Positions 32,354 through 40,901 of a DNA stretch of 64,000 nt are shown here, piece after piece (position 1 is the stretch's first letter; every line of letters begins with the position of its first letter). Below the pieces are notes generated by a model. It saw only the letters and a list, made by a program, of their open reading frames with translations. It was not told the origin of the DNA and searched no databases. The DNA lies in assembly GCF_034044635.1 (NCBI RefSeq), contig NZ_JAXCLX010000001.1, positions 558,001 to 622,000 of the forward strand. The letters run 5' to 3'. Source of the stretch: Dongia rigui (GTDB lineage: Bacteria > Pseudomonadota > Alphaproteobacteria > Dongiales > Dongiaceae). A program made the translations under genes and the position numbers.

Positions 32354-33399
32354 CCGAGCCAAGCCTCGGCGAGGTCCAATGTCTTGGCATCGCAATCCAG
32401 CCGGGCGCGGATGCCCTGGGGCAGGACGAATTGCGGGTCGGTGTGGCCGAAATCCATATTGGTCATGATGGGGAGCTCGGGGCGCCCGAACTCGCCGGCC
32501 ACAACACCGACAATCGCTTCATCCAGCGCCAGCTTGGCATCGGCGTCATAGCGAGCGGGGCGGCCGACCATCAGGCCGGCGATGCGCGCCAGAATCCCGT
32601 CCCTGCCCCAGCCGCGCAGCATGTCCGCCACCAGTTCCGGCCCCGGCGCTTCCTCAGATGTTTCGAGGAACAGCAGTCGGCCATCCCAGAAGTCATCCCT
32701 CTCGGCCCCAGTCGGCGGCCAGAACATCCCACCGCGCAAGCCTTCGAACACGTCGATGCAGCCACCGAACAGCCGGCCTTCGACCGCGCCAGCCCCCTGC
32801 AGCAGGCGCCAGCCTTCGGCTGGGTTGGGATCGTTCACCTGCCCCGCCTTGGCCTGCTGCCGCCAATCCGGATAGCCGTCGCAATAGGCGGCAAAGGGCT
32901 GATAGCGATAGCCGGCCTCGGGCAGGAACAGCATCTCCTTCACATGGGCGGCGTAATCAGGGAGCGCCGACATCTGCGCAAAGCCCGCCATGATGGAGGG
33001 ACCGTGCAAGGTCACAAGCCCCAGGCGCTGGCAGAAGAGATGCAATGTGCTGGTGTCGGAATAGCCCATCAGGATCTTCGGATTGGCCTTGATCACCGCG
33101 GCGTCGAGAAAGGGCAGAATACGATGGCTGTCATCGCCGCCGATCGCGGCGATAATCGCCTTCACCTGCGGGTCGGCGAAGGCGCGGTTGATATCATCGG
33201 CGCGGAGATCCGGCCGGGCCGACAGCTCGGCTGCCGGCATGCGCGCGGTGGGATACTCGACCACATTGAGGCCCCAGCGCTGCAGCAGGCCGAGGCCCAG
33301 TTCATAGATGTGCGGAAACACGCTCGGCCCGCCCCAGGAGGGCGAGACGATGGCCACCGTATCGTCGATATGGAGGCGTTCCGGCTTTAGAACTTGCAT
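32350..33399 (-). CDS. S66 family LD-carboxypeptidase / MccF-like peptidase
   Basis: A 349-aa serine peptidase of family S66. The nucleophile is in GYSDTS (near residue 116). The other two triad members are in LFLETSEEAPG (Glu) and MDFGHTDPQ (His), in the usual order. VAIVSPSWGGPSVFPHIYELG and AIIAAIGGDDSHRIL are typical of the cytoplasmic MccF-like branch. Roles in the family are muropeptide recycling (LdcA) or cleavage of toxic peptide-nucleotides such as microcin C (MccF); sequence favours the latter branch only weakly. Its first codons overlap the 3' end of the monooxygenase gene by 13 bases. Confidence 0.85.
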   Translation of the reverse strand: MQVLKPERLHIDDTVAIVSPSWGGPSVFPHIYELGLGLLQRWGLNVVEYPTARMPAAELSARPDLRADDINRAFADPQVKAIIAAIGGDDSHRILPFLDAAVIKANPKILMGYSDTSTLHLFCQRLGLVTLHGPSIMAGFAQMSALPDYAAHVKEMLFLPEAGYRYQPFAAYCDGYPDWRQQAKAGQVNDPNPAEGWRLLQGAGAVEGRLFGGCIDVFEGLRGGMFWPPTGAERDDFWDGRLLFLETSEEAPGPELVADMLRGWGRDGILARIAGLMVGRPARYDADAKLALDEAIVGVVAGEFGRPELPIMTNMDFGHTDPQFVLPQGIRARLDCDAKTLDLAEAWLG

Positions 33400-34613
33400 C
33401 CGGCCAATGTGTCAGGACGCGCGGCCGTGAACAAGCCCGTCCCGAGGCCGGCGAAGGTTTCTGTCATGCGGCGGCGCAACCAGGGGAAATGGTCGATCAG
33501 AGGCATGGCGGCGTCGCGCAGATCGGCCAGCAGGCGGGTATCCGACTGGAACAGCGGCGTCAGCAGCCGGCTCATCATCTGATAGAATCGGATATGGCGG
33601 TTGCGCCGCCCGGCATAAGTCTGCTGTGCAGTGGGCAGACTGTCCGACGCCGCCAGCGCATCCGTGAGGGCCGCGGCATCCAGCATCGCCATGGTCACAC
33701 CGGCGCCCAGTTGCGGACTGGTCGAATGCGCCGCGTCGCCGATGAAGACGATCCCCTCGGCATAAGGCACACGCAAGGTGAACTGCGCATAGCGTGCCAA
33801 GGCAAAGGCGGAGAATTCGGTGGTATCATCGAGCAGGCGCGCCGCTTGCGGCCAGATCGCCGCCACCTTGCCACGCCAAGCCTCGAAGCCCGCAGCGAGG
33901 AGCGCGCCATGATCTTCCGGGCGGAGGCTCCAGAACAATGTCACCAGTGGTGTCGGGCTGTCCGGCAGGTGCCCGACCGGCAGTACGCCCACCATGTGCC
34001 GGGCAGCGACATAGCGTTGCAGCAATACGTCGCGCGCGAAATCCGTGTTGGGCAGGCTCGCCCAGATGGCGCCATAGCGATAAGGACTGGGTGACGGCGC
34101 GGCGCCGACAAGCCGACGCAAGCGCGAGTTGACGCCGCTTGCATCGATCACGAGATCGACAGCTGGCAGTTCACGCCCATCAAGGCCAAGGGGGCGTAGG
34201 CGACCATGCGGACCCGGCAGAACGTCGGCAATGTCCGTCGCTGTCCGGATGGCAATGCCGCGCGCGCCCGCCGCGCGCTGCAACGTCGTGAAGAGCGAGG
34301 CGCGGTGGATGCCAAGGCCATAAAGATCGCCCGGCAACCGGCTGTAATCGACTTCAACCAATTGGCGCCAATCCGGGGCGTGCTGCCCACGGAACCGCGT
34401 GATGCGGCTGCCCAGCGCCTCCACCTCCGCGCGGCAGCCGATGCGCTCCAGGGCCATAAGGCCAGCCGGCTGCAGCATCAGCCCGGCGCCGACGGGCCGC
34501 GCCTCGGCAAAGCGCTCATAGATGACGGGCTGGTGTCCGGCATCGGCCAAAAAACAAGCGGCCGCGAGACCTGCCGGTCCGCAGCCGCTGATCGCGATCT
34601 CGAGATGACGCAA
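33387..34613 (-). CDS. FAD-dependent aromatic-type monooxygenase (PHBH fold)
   Basis: A 408-aa group A flavin monooxygenase. The FAD-binding GCGPAGLAAACFL is at about residues 10-22 and the GD motif GIVFIGDAAHSTSPQLGAG near 290. The middle region lacks features that fix a substrate; relatives include salicylate hydroxylase-like and UbiH-like enzymes. It overlaps the S66 peptidase gene, so the two are one transcription unit. The pairing of a monooxygenase and an MccF-like peptidase could mean detoxification, but that is a guess. Confidence 0.85.
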   Translation of the reverse strand: MRHLEIAISGCGPAGLAAACFLADAGHQPVIYERFAEARPVGAGLMLQPAGLMALERIGCRAEVEALGSRITRFRGQHAPDWRQLVEVDYSRLPGDLYGLGIHRASLFTTLQRAAGARGIAIRTATDIADVLPGPHGRLRPLGLDGRELPAVDLVIDASGVNSRLRRLVGAAPSPSPYRYGAIWASLPNTDFARDVLLQRYVAARHMVGVLPVGHLPDSPTPLVTLFWSLRPEDHGALLAAGFEAWRGKVAAIWPQAARLLDDTTEFSAFALARYAQFTLRVPYAEGIVFIGDAAHSTSPQLGAGVTMAMLDAAALTDALAASDSLPTAQQTYAGRRNRHIRFYQMMSRLLTPLFQSDTRLLADLRDAAMPLIDHFPWLRRRMTETFAGLGTGLFTAARPDTLAGCKF

Positions 34614-34635
34614 GGCGGTCGTCGAGCGATTTGGC

Positions 34636-36042
34636 TTAGTGCCCGAAGGCCTTCACCACGTCCTCGCACATTTTCTTGGCATCACCGAACAGCATCATCG
34701 TGTTCGAACGGAAGAAGAGCTCGTTGTCGACACCGGCATAACCCGACGCCATCGAGCGCTTGATGAAGAGGACGGTCTTGGCCTGCTCGACGTCGAGGAT
34801 CGGCATGCCGAAGATCGGGCTCTTGGGGTCGGTCTTGGCGGCCGGGTTGGTGACGTCGTTGGCGCCGATGACGAAGGCGACATCGGCTTGCGCGAAGTCG
34901 CGGTTGATGTCTTCAAGCTCGAAGACCTCGTCATAGGGCACGTTGGCCTCGGCGAGGAGCACGTTCATATGCCCCGGCATGCGGCCGGCCACCGGATGGA
35001 TGGCGTAGGAGACCTTGACACCTTCCTTCTTCAAGAGATCCGCCATCTCACGCAGGGCGTGCTGCGCCTGCGCCACCGCCATGCCGTAGCCCGGCACGAT
35101 GATGACGCTGGCCGCGTTCTTCATGATGAAGGCCGCGTCATCGGCACTGCCGGCCTTGACCGGCCGGTCCGCCGCGCCCTTCGCTGCCGCCGTGGCACCG
35201 CCGGCATCCGTGCCGAAACCGCCCAGGATGACGTTGAAGATCGAGCGGTTCATGCCCTTGCACATGATGTAGCTGAGGATGGCGCCCGACGAGCCCACCA
35301 GCGCGCCCGTGACGATGAGCAGCGGGTTGGAGAGCGTGAAGCCGATGCCGCAGGCAGCCCAGCCCGAATAGGAGTTGAGCATGGAGACGACGACCGGCAT
35401 GTCGGCACCGCCGATGGGCAGGATCAGCAGGAAACCCAGCAGCAGCGAGACGATCACGATGCCCCAGAAGAGCGGATCGGATTGCCCCAGGATCAGCGCC
35501 ACGATGAGGACGACGATGCCGATGCCAAGGGCTGCGTTGAGGACGTGCTGCCCCTTGAACACCAGCGGCGCGCCGGAGACGAGGCCCTGCAATTTGGCAA
35601 AGGCCACGATCGAACCGGTGAAGGTGATGGCGCCGATGGCGACACCGAGGCCCATCTCAATCAGGCTGCCTGGATGAATAGCGCCCGGCTCACCGATATG
35701 GAATTCGGCCGGCGCATAGAACGCAGCTGCCGCCACCGCAACGGCGGCAAGACCCACCAGGCTGTGGAAAGCTGCCACCAGCTGCGGCAGGGCCGTCATC
35801 TGGATGCGCTGGGCGATGACGGCACCGATGGCGCCGCCGATCACCAGGGCGATGATGATGCCGACATATGACGAGGCTGCGACACTCGGCAGCGCCAGGG
35901 TCGTGCCGATGGCGATGACCATGCCGACCACGCCGAAGCGCAGGCCGCCTTGCGAGGTTGCGGGGCTGGAAAGCCCGCGCAACGACATGATGAAGCAGAC
36001 GGAAGCGACCAGATAGAGGAAGGAGGCGATATTCTGGCTCAC
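34636..36042 (-). CDS. pntB: NAD(P) transhydrogenase subunit beta
   Basis: A 468-aa protein. The first about 280 residues form about nine helices (domain II part). The C-terminal domain III binds NADP(H): VIIVPGYGMAVAQAQHAL, HPVAGRMPGHMNVLLAEA, GANDVTNPAAK and KRSMASGYAGVDNELF. With PntAA and PntAB it couples hydride transfer from NADH to NADP+ with inward proton flow, supplying NADPH. It is the last gene of a three-gene operon with one base between it and pntAB. Confidence 0.96.
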   Translation of the reverse strand: MSQNIASFLYLVASVCFIMSLRGLSSPATSQGGLRFGVVGMVIAIGTTLALPSVAASSYVGIIIALVIGGAIGAVIAQRIQMTALPQLVAAFHSLVGLAAVAVAAAAFYAPAEFHIGEPGAIHPGSLIEMGLGVAIGAITFTGSIVAFAKLQGLVSGAPLVFKGQHVLNAALGIGIVVLIVALILGQSDPLFWGIVIVSLLLGFLLILPIGGADMPVVVSMLNSYSGWAACGIGFTLSNPLLIVTGALVGSSGAILSYIMCKGMNRSIFNVILGGFGTDAGGATAAAKGAADRPVKAGSADDAAFIMKNAASVIIVPGYGMAVAQAQHALREMADLLKKEGVKVSYAIHPVAGRMPGHMNVLLAEANVPYDEVFELEDINRDFAQADVAFVIGANDVTNPAAKTDPKSPIFGMPILDVEQAKTVLFIKRSMASGYAGVDNELFFRSNTMMLFGDAKKMCEDVVKAFGH

Positions 36043-36043
36043 G

Positions 36044-36397
36044 TTACTTGCCCCCCTTGCTGTCTTTTTTCTTGAACATCGACAGCATGCGGTAGGTCAC
36101 GAAGAAACCGCCGAAGATGTTGACCGAAGCCAAGGCGACTGCCACCAGCCCCATGCCCTGGCTGATGCCAAAGGCGGCGGCCCCTGAAGCGATGAGCGCC
36201 CCCACGATGATCACCGAAGAAATGGCGTTGGTGACCGCCATCAGCGGCGAGTGCAAGGCGGGTGTCACGCGCCAGACGACGTAATAGCCGACGAAGCAGG
36301 CCAGCACGAAGACGGTGAAGAGCTGCACGAAAGGCAGATGATCTGCCGGTGCAATAGCCGCGGCGACATCGGCCGCGACGTTTGTCGTTTCATCCAT
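36044..36397 (-). CDS. pntAB: NAD(P) transhydrogenase subunit alpha part 2
   Basis: A 117-aa membrane protein with three helices ([59 protein letters not shown]). It is the separated membrane segment of the alpha subunit. The split into three polypeptides is the Rhodospirillum rubrum arrangement; in E. coli this segment is fused to PntA. Confidence 0.95.
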   Translation of the reverse strand: MDETTNVAADVAAAIAPADHLPFVQLFTVFVLACFVGYYVVWRVTPALHSPLMAVTNAISSVIIVGALIASGAAAFGISQGMGLVAVALASVNIFGGFFVTYRMLSMFKKKDSKGGK

Positions 36398-36410
36398 GGC
36401 GCATTTCCCC

Positions 36411-37556
36411 TTAGGCCTGGAAGGCGGGATGGATCACCTGGCCGCCCTTGGTGAGGGCAACGCCTTTGACGATCTCATCTTCCCAATTGATTTTGAGCTG
36501 CTTCGACTCTTTATCGATCAGCAGCGTCACGAAATTGAGCAGGTTCTTCGCATAGAGCGCCGTCGAATCCGCCGCGAGACGGCTGGGGACATTGGCATGG
36601 CCCACCAGCTTCACGCCGTGTTTCTCGACCACCTGCCCCAGTTCGGAAAGTGGGCAATTGCCACCCTGCTCCACCGCCAGATCGACGATGACCGAGCCGG
36701 GTTTCATGGTCTTCACCATCTCCTCGGTCACCAGCACCGGCGCCTTGCGGCCGGGAATGAGCGCCGTGGTGATGACGATGTCCTGCTTCTTGATCGTCTC
36801 GGCGATGAGGGCCGCTTGCTTGGCCTGATAGGCTTCCGACATCGGCTTGGCATAGCCCGCCGCCGTTTCTGCCTGCTTGAACTCCTCATCCTCGACGGCA
36901 ACGAAGGTGGCACCCAGCGATGCCACCTGCTCCTTCGAGGCCGGGCGCACATCGGTCGCCGAGACGATGGCCCCTAAGCGCCGCGCGGTGGCGATGGCCT
37001 GCAGGCCGGCAACACCGGCGCCCATCACCAGCACGCGGGCGGGGGCCACGGTGCCGGCCGCCGTCATCATCATCGGGAAGGCGCGGTTGTATTCGGCAGC
37101 CGCATCGATCACGGCCTTGTAGCCGGCGAGGTTCGCCTGGGACGACAGCACGTCCATCGACTGCGCGCGGGTGATGCGCGGGACCAGCTCCATCGCCATC
37201 GCATCGATGCCGGCGGCGGCGTAAGAACCGATCTGCTCCTTGGCACCATGCGGATTGAGGATGGCAATGAGCGTCGTGCCCTTGGCGAGCTTCGATAGTT
37301 CATCCATCCCTTCGGCAGCGCTCATCGGCCGCTGCACCTTGAGGACGATTTCGGCCCCGGCCGCGGCCGCCGCCGCATCGGGGGCGATCTTGGCGCCCGC
37401 CGCCTCAAAAGCGGCATCGGGAATCGAGGCCGAGATGCCGGCGCCGCTCTCGACCACCACCTCGGCCCCAAGGCCGATATACTTCTTCACCGTCTCGGGC
37501 GTCGCCGCGCAGCGTTTCTCGTGGGCGCGGCGCTCTTTCAGGATGCCGATCTTCAT
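36411..37556 (-). CDS. pntAA: NAD(P) transhydrogenase subunit alpha part 1
   Basis: A 381-aa soluble domain I that binds NAD(H). [26 protein letters not shown] is the alanine-dehydrogenase/PNT N-terminus. The Rossmann motif [18 protein letters not shown] is near residue 175. The mobile loop region and [17 protein letters not shown] follow. First gene of pntAA-pntAB-pntB. A dispersed repeat and 270 bp of non-coding DNA lie upstream, so the operon promoter must be within 37557-37730. Confidence 0.96.
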   Translation of the reverse strand: MKIGILKERRAHEKRCAATPETVKKYIGLGAEVVVESGAGISASIPDAAFEAAGAKIAPDAAAAAAGAEIVLKVQRPMSAAEGMDELSKLAKGTTLIAILNPHGAKEQIGSYAAAGIDAMAMELVPRITRAQSMDVLSSQANLAGYKAVIDAAAEYNRAFPMMMTAAGTVAPARVLVMGAGVAGLQAIATARRLGAIVSATDVRPASKEQVASLGATFVAVEDEEFKQAETAAGYAKPMSEAYQAKQAALIAETIKKQDIVITTALIPGRKAPVLVTEEMVKTMKPGSVIVDLAVEQGGNCPLSELGQVVEKHGVKLVGHANVPSRLAADSTALYAKNLLNFVTLLIDKESKQLKINWEDEIVKGVALTKGGQVIHPAFQA

Positions 37557-37731
37557 ACGCTCCCCAATCTGGCCCTTACGGCATTTAAGCCGTTGAACCG
37601 GTTGTCATTATCGACAGGAATCGAGCGCGCACAGGACGGCCGCACCCCAACCCCCAAGCGGGGGCAAGATTGCCGGGGGAAATGGGCCGGCGCAAGCGGG
37701 ATTGACGCTCGCTCTTCAGCGGCAGATTCAA

Positions 37732-37820
37732 CCGTCATGGTCGGCGAAGGCCGACCATCCACGCGCTTGTTGGCGATTGAGGAACGGAGCTCGTGGATCC
37801 CCCCTTCGCGGCGATGACGG
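37732..37820. repeat. Palindromic dispersed repeat, family 2, copy A
   Basis: About 89 bp bounded by CCGTCATGG and GATGACGG. Inside are a perfect hairpin GGTCGGC-GAAG-GCCGACC and a second inverted pair ATCCACG / CGTGGATC. It ends 5 bases downstream of the aarF stop codon (minus strand). It is related to the element at 39282-39362. No coding potential. Confidence 0.7.
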
Positions 37821-37825
37821 GGATA

Positions 37826-39196
37826 CTACAACCCCACTTCCTTCAGCGCCGCCTTCTGGCGTTTGGCGAGGGCCTTCACATCGAAGTCGCGAATGAGGTC
37901 GTGGAACAGTTGGTACCAGTTGATCTCGGCCTTCAAATGCAGGAAGACGGACCCCAAGCCGATGGCGGCGCGGTCCATGAAGACGAATTCCTTAGGGGGC
38001 GTGACGGGGCCCAAGCGCCGCAGTTCGGCGTGAACGTTCTCGGCCACCTCGCGGCCATAGATGCCGCTGGTCTCTTCCTGGATCTTGCGGGTGCGGTCCT
38101 CGAGCAAGGGGCCGTAGACGAATTTGGCCCAGAGGTTGAGCACGTCGATGACGTCCTTGTTGAGACCCTTGAAGCCCCAGCTTTCATAGGCCGCGACCGC
38201 CATGTCGCGGTCACCGCGCTCCAGCGCCCAATAAAGGTCGATGACACCCTTGACGAACTTCGCGTCGAAGATGCGGATGCAGCCGAAATCCATCAGGTTG
38301 ACGGCGCCCTCGTCCTTCGCACCCTTGGGACGCACGGTGTAATTGCCAAGATGCGGGTCGCCATGGATGACGCCGTAATCGTAGAACGGCACATACCAGG
38401 CGCGGAACATGTTGTAGGCGACCTTGTTGCGCAAACTTACCGAGGGCTTCTTTTCGAGGAAGCTCATCAGCGGCTCGCCCTCGATCCAGGTCATGGTGAG
38501 AAGGCGCTGGGTGGTTAGCTCATCGACGGGGAGCGGCAGATGAACCTCGTCCTCTTTGGCCAGCATCAGCCGGTAAAGCGCCATCGCCTTCGCTTCGCGC
38601 GCGTAATCCAGTTCCTCGCGCAGACGGTCGGCAATCTCGTCGTGGATATGCTCCGTCGAGATCGCCTTGTCGTAGCGCTCATAGAGGCGAAAGATGAGTT
38701 TGAGCTGCGAGAGATCGGCTTCGACCGCAGATTGCATGTCCGGGTATTGCAGCTTGCAGGCGAGCTTCGTGCCGTCCAGCGCCGTTGCCCGGTGCACCTG
38801 GCCCAGGGATGCGGCAGCGGCCGCCTCATGGCCGAAAACGTGGAAGCGCGACTGCCAGGCAGGCCCCAGTTCCGCGGCCATCCGCCGTTTGACGAAGGGC
38901 CAGCCCATGGCCGGCGCATTGGCCTGCAGCTGACGCAACTCCTCGACATATTCCTTGGGCAGCGCGTCGGGAATGGTGGACATGATCTGCGCCACCTTCA
39001 TCAGCGGGCCTTTCAACCCGCCAAGGGCCGCCTTGAGATCGGCCGCATGTGAGGCGCGATCGACCTTCAGCCCCAGATAACGTTGCCCCGCCACGCGCGC
39101 GGCGACGCCGCTCATGGCGCGGCCCACTTTGGCGTAGCGTTTCACGCGGCCGGAAAGGGAATTGCTCTCGGAATCGTCAGCCATTTGCTCGTCCAT
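37826..39196 (-). CDS. ABC1/AarF/UbiB family atypical kinase
   Basis: A 456-aa member of the ABC1 kinase family, which in bacteria (UbiB) and mitochondria (COQ8) supports ubiquinone synthesis. Visible motifs are: GPLMKVAQIMST, the KxGQ position (here K-V-A-Q, Gly replaced by Ala); the Ala-rich nucleotide loop AAAAASLGQVHRA; the lysine in ACKLQYPD; catalytic HGDPHLGNY; and MDFG for metal. There are no C-terminal helices like those of UbiB, so it is soluble and closer to the AarF/ADCK3 branch. The ATG at 39196 has AAAGG in front; a second ATG four codons on is possible. Confidence 0.88.
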   Translation of the reverse strand: MDEQMADDSESNSLSGRVKRYAKVGRAMSGVAARVAGQRYLGLKVDRASHAADLKAALGGLKGPLMKVAQIMSTIPDALPKEYVEELRQLQANAPAMGWPFVKRRMAAELGPAWQSRFHVFGHEAAAAASLGQVHRATALDGTKLACKLQYPDMQSAVEADLSQLKLIFRLYERYDKAISTEHIHDEIADRLREELDYAREAKAMALYRLMLAKEDEVHLPLPVDELTTQRLLTMTWIEGEPLMSFLEKKPSVSLRNKVAYNMFRAWYVPFYDYGVIHGDPHLGNYTVRPKGAKDEGAVNLMDFGCIRIFDAKFVKGVIDLYWALERGDRDMAVAAYESWGFKGLNKDVIDVLNLWAKFVYGPLLEDRTRKIQEETSGIYGREVAENVHAELRRLGPVTPPKEFVFMDRAAIGLGSVFLHLKAEINWYQLFHDLIRDFDVKALAKRQKAALKEVGL

Positions 39197-39281
39197 ACGC
39201 CTTTAAGTGCGAGATCGGATCATATATGGGGACGATTTGTCATGCGACAAATGGGCGTCTTTCGACATGCCCTCACCAACC

Positions 39282-39362
39282 TCGTCATGCCTGGGCTTGA
39301 CCCGGGCATTCACTCTCTCAACTGTGCCAGTGGATCCCCGGGTCTTCGCCCGGGGATGACGA
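39282..39362. repeat. Palindromic dispersed repeat, family 2, copy B
   Basis: About 81 bp bounded by CGTCATGCCTGGGC and its near-complement ending GGGGATGACG. Two internal hairpins are visible: CCTGGGCTTGACCCGGG and ATCCCCGGGTCTTCGCCCGGGGAT. It ends one base beyond the mttB stop codon. It shares ends and the GTGGATCCCC block with copy A. Confidence 0.75.
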
Positions 39363-39363
39363 A

Positions 39364-40890
39364 CTACGACTTGGCGTGGATCTCTTCCTTGCGCTTGACC
39401 ACATAGGCTTCAAGGGCTTCTGCCTTTGCGGGATCAAGCGGCGGTGCCTCATAGGTGCGCAGCAAATCCTTCCAGATGAGATGCGCGCGCTCAGTGCCGG
39501 TCTTGGCGCCGGTCTCGGACCATGTCTCGAAATTGCGCCAGTCGGACAGCATCGGCTCGTAGAAGGCCTGGTCGAAGCGCGCCAGCGTGTGGGCCGCACC
39601 GAAGAAATGACCGCCGGGTCCCACTTCCTGCATCGCGTCGAAAGCGAGATTGTCCTCATCGATTTTGAGGGGATCGAGGAAGCTGCGCATCAACTGCAGC
39701 ATCTCGGCATCGAGGATGAGCTTCTCAAAGGATGCGGTGAGACCGCCTTCCAGCCAGCCGGCCGCGTGCTCGATCAAATGCACGCCGCCCATGATCGTGC
39801 TCCACAGCGACATGCCGCTTTCATAAGCCGCCTGCACATCGACACAGTTCGAGGCCGTGACGTTGGAGGAGCGGAACGGGATGTTGTAACGCCGCGCCAA
39901 TTGGCCCGAGGCGATCTGCGCCTTGGCATATTCCGGCGTGCCGAAGGCCGGCGCGCCCGTGCGCATGTCGACATTCGAGGTGAATCCGCCATACATGACC
40001 GGCGCACCGGCCGCGACGATCTGCGACAAGGTAATGAGCGCCAGCGCCTCGGCATTCTGCTGCGCCAAGGCACCGGCGATGGTAACCGGACTCATGGCGC
40101 CGGAAAGGGTGAAGGGTGTCATCGCCACCGGCTGTCCGGCGCGCGCCATGGCGCAGAGCCCCTCGCCCATCGGAATGTCGAGGCGCAAGGGGGAATTGGA
40201 ATTGACGATGGTGAGTGTTGCCGGGTTCCGTCGCAATTCCTCGCGCGACTGGCCGAGGGCGATGGAGAGCATCTCGATCGCGTCTTCGACGCGGTAGCCG
40301 CCCAATGCCCAGCATTGCCAGTTCTTGTCGGTGTAGCGGATGGCGGCGAGATAGAAATCGAGATGGCGCGAATCCGCCGGCAGATCGGTCGGCTCGCAGG
40401 GGCAGCCACCTTCCTGGTGGATGACATTGAGGCGCTGCACGACCTTTATGTAGTCGCACATGTCCTGGTAATTGCCGGCACGGCGACCGCGCTCGATATC
40501 ATGGGCAAAGGCCGGGCCACCGGTCGCGGCGAAGATAAGGTTGCCGTCGCCCAGTTTCAAATTCTTCGCCGGGTCACGCGCCTGCAGCGTGAAGGAAGAC
40601 GGCACCGTCTTGATCTTCTCCTTGATCATGGCGGGATCGAATCGGACGCGCTGCGTGCTCTCGTCCACACTGGCACCAGCTGCCTTCAACAGCGCCCGGC
40701 TCTCGTCATGCATCACTTCCATGCCGATCTCGGAGAGGAGCCGCAAGGAGGCGTGATGGATCGATTCGATCTCGTCGGCCGACAGCAGGGCAATGGGCGG
40801 ATAGCGGTTGGTGACCTTGGCGAATGGCATTTGACGCGGGCCACTGGTCACCACCCGCCGCTCACGGCGTTTCGTCGCGTCCCGCGTCAT
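39364..40890 (-). CDS. MttB superfamily methylamine methyltransferase (non-pyrrolysine)
   Basis: A 508-aa homologue of trimethylamine:corrinoid methyltransferase. ALLSADEIESIHHASLRLLSEIGMEV at the N-terminus, IFAATGGPAFAHDIERGRR in the first third and EVGPGGHFFGAAHTLARFD near the C-terminus are family marks. There is no in-frame amber codon, so it is not a pyrrolysine enzyme. Such members include glycine betaine, proline betaine and carnitine demethylases that move a methyl group to a corrinoid protein. No corrinoid protein gene is adjacent. It is the second gene after the TMADH-like flavoprotein (11-base gap). Confidence 0.85.
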   Translation of the reverse strand: MTRDATKRRERRVVTSGPRQMPFAKVTNRYPPIALLSADEIESIHHASLRLLSEIGMEVMHDESRALLKAAGASVDESTQRVRFDPAMIKEKIKTVPSSFTLQARDPAKNLKLGDGNLIFAATGGPAFAHDIERGRRAGNYQDMCDYIKVVQRLNVIHQEGGCPCEPTDLPADSRHLDFYLAAIRYTDKNWQCWALGGYRVEDAIEMLSIALGQSREELRRNPATLTIVNSNSPLRLDIPMGEGLCAMARAGQPVAMTPFTLSGAMSPVTIAGALAQQNAEALALITLSQIVAAGAPVMYGGFTSNVDMRTGAPAFGTPEYAKAQIASGQLARRYNIPFRSSNVTASNCVDVQAAYESGMSLWSTIMGGVHLIEHAAGWLEGGLTASFEKLILDAEMLQLMRSFLDPLKIDEDNLAFDAMQEVGPGGHFFGAAHTLARFDQAFYEPMLSDWRNFETWSETGAKTGTERAHLIWKDLLRTYEAPPLDPAKAEALEAYVVKRKEEIHAKS

Positions 40891-40901
40891 GCCGCTCTCC
40901 C

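Noticed and set aside
39364-40890. Pyrrolysine-containing MttB
   Set aside because: The reading frame has no internal TAG and no pyl genes are in the window.
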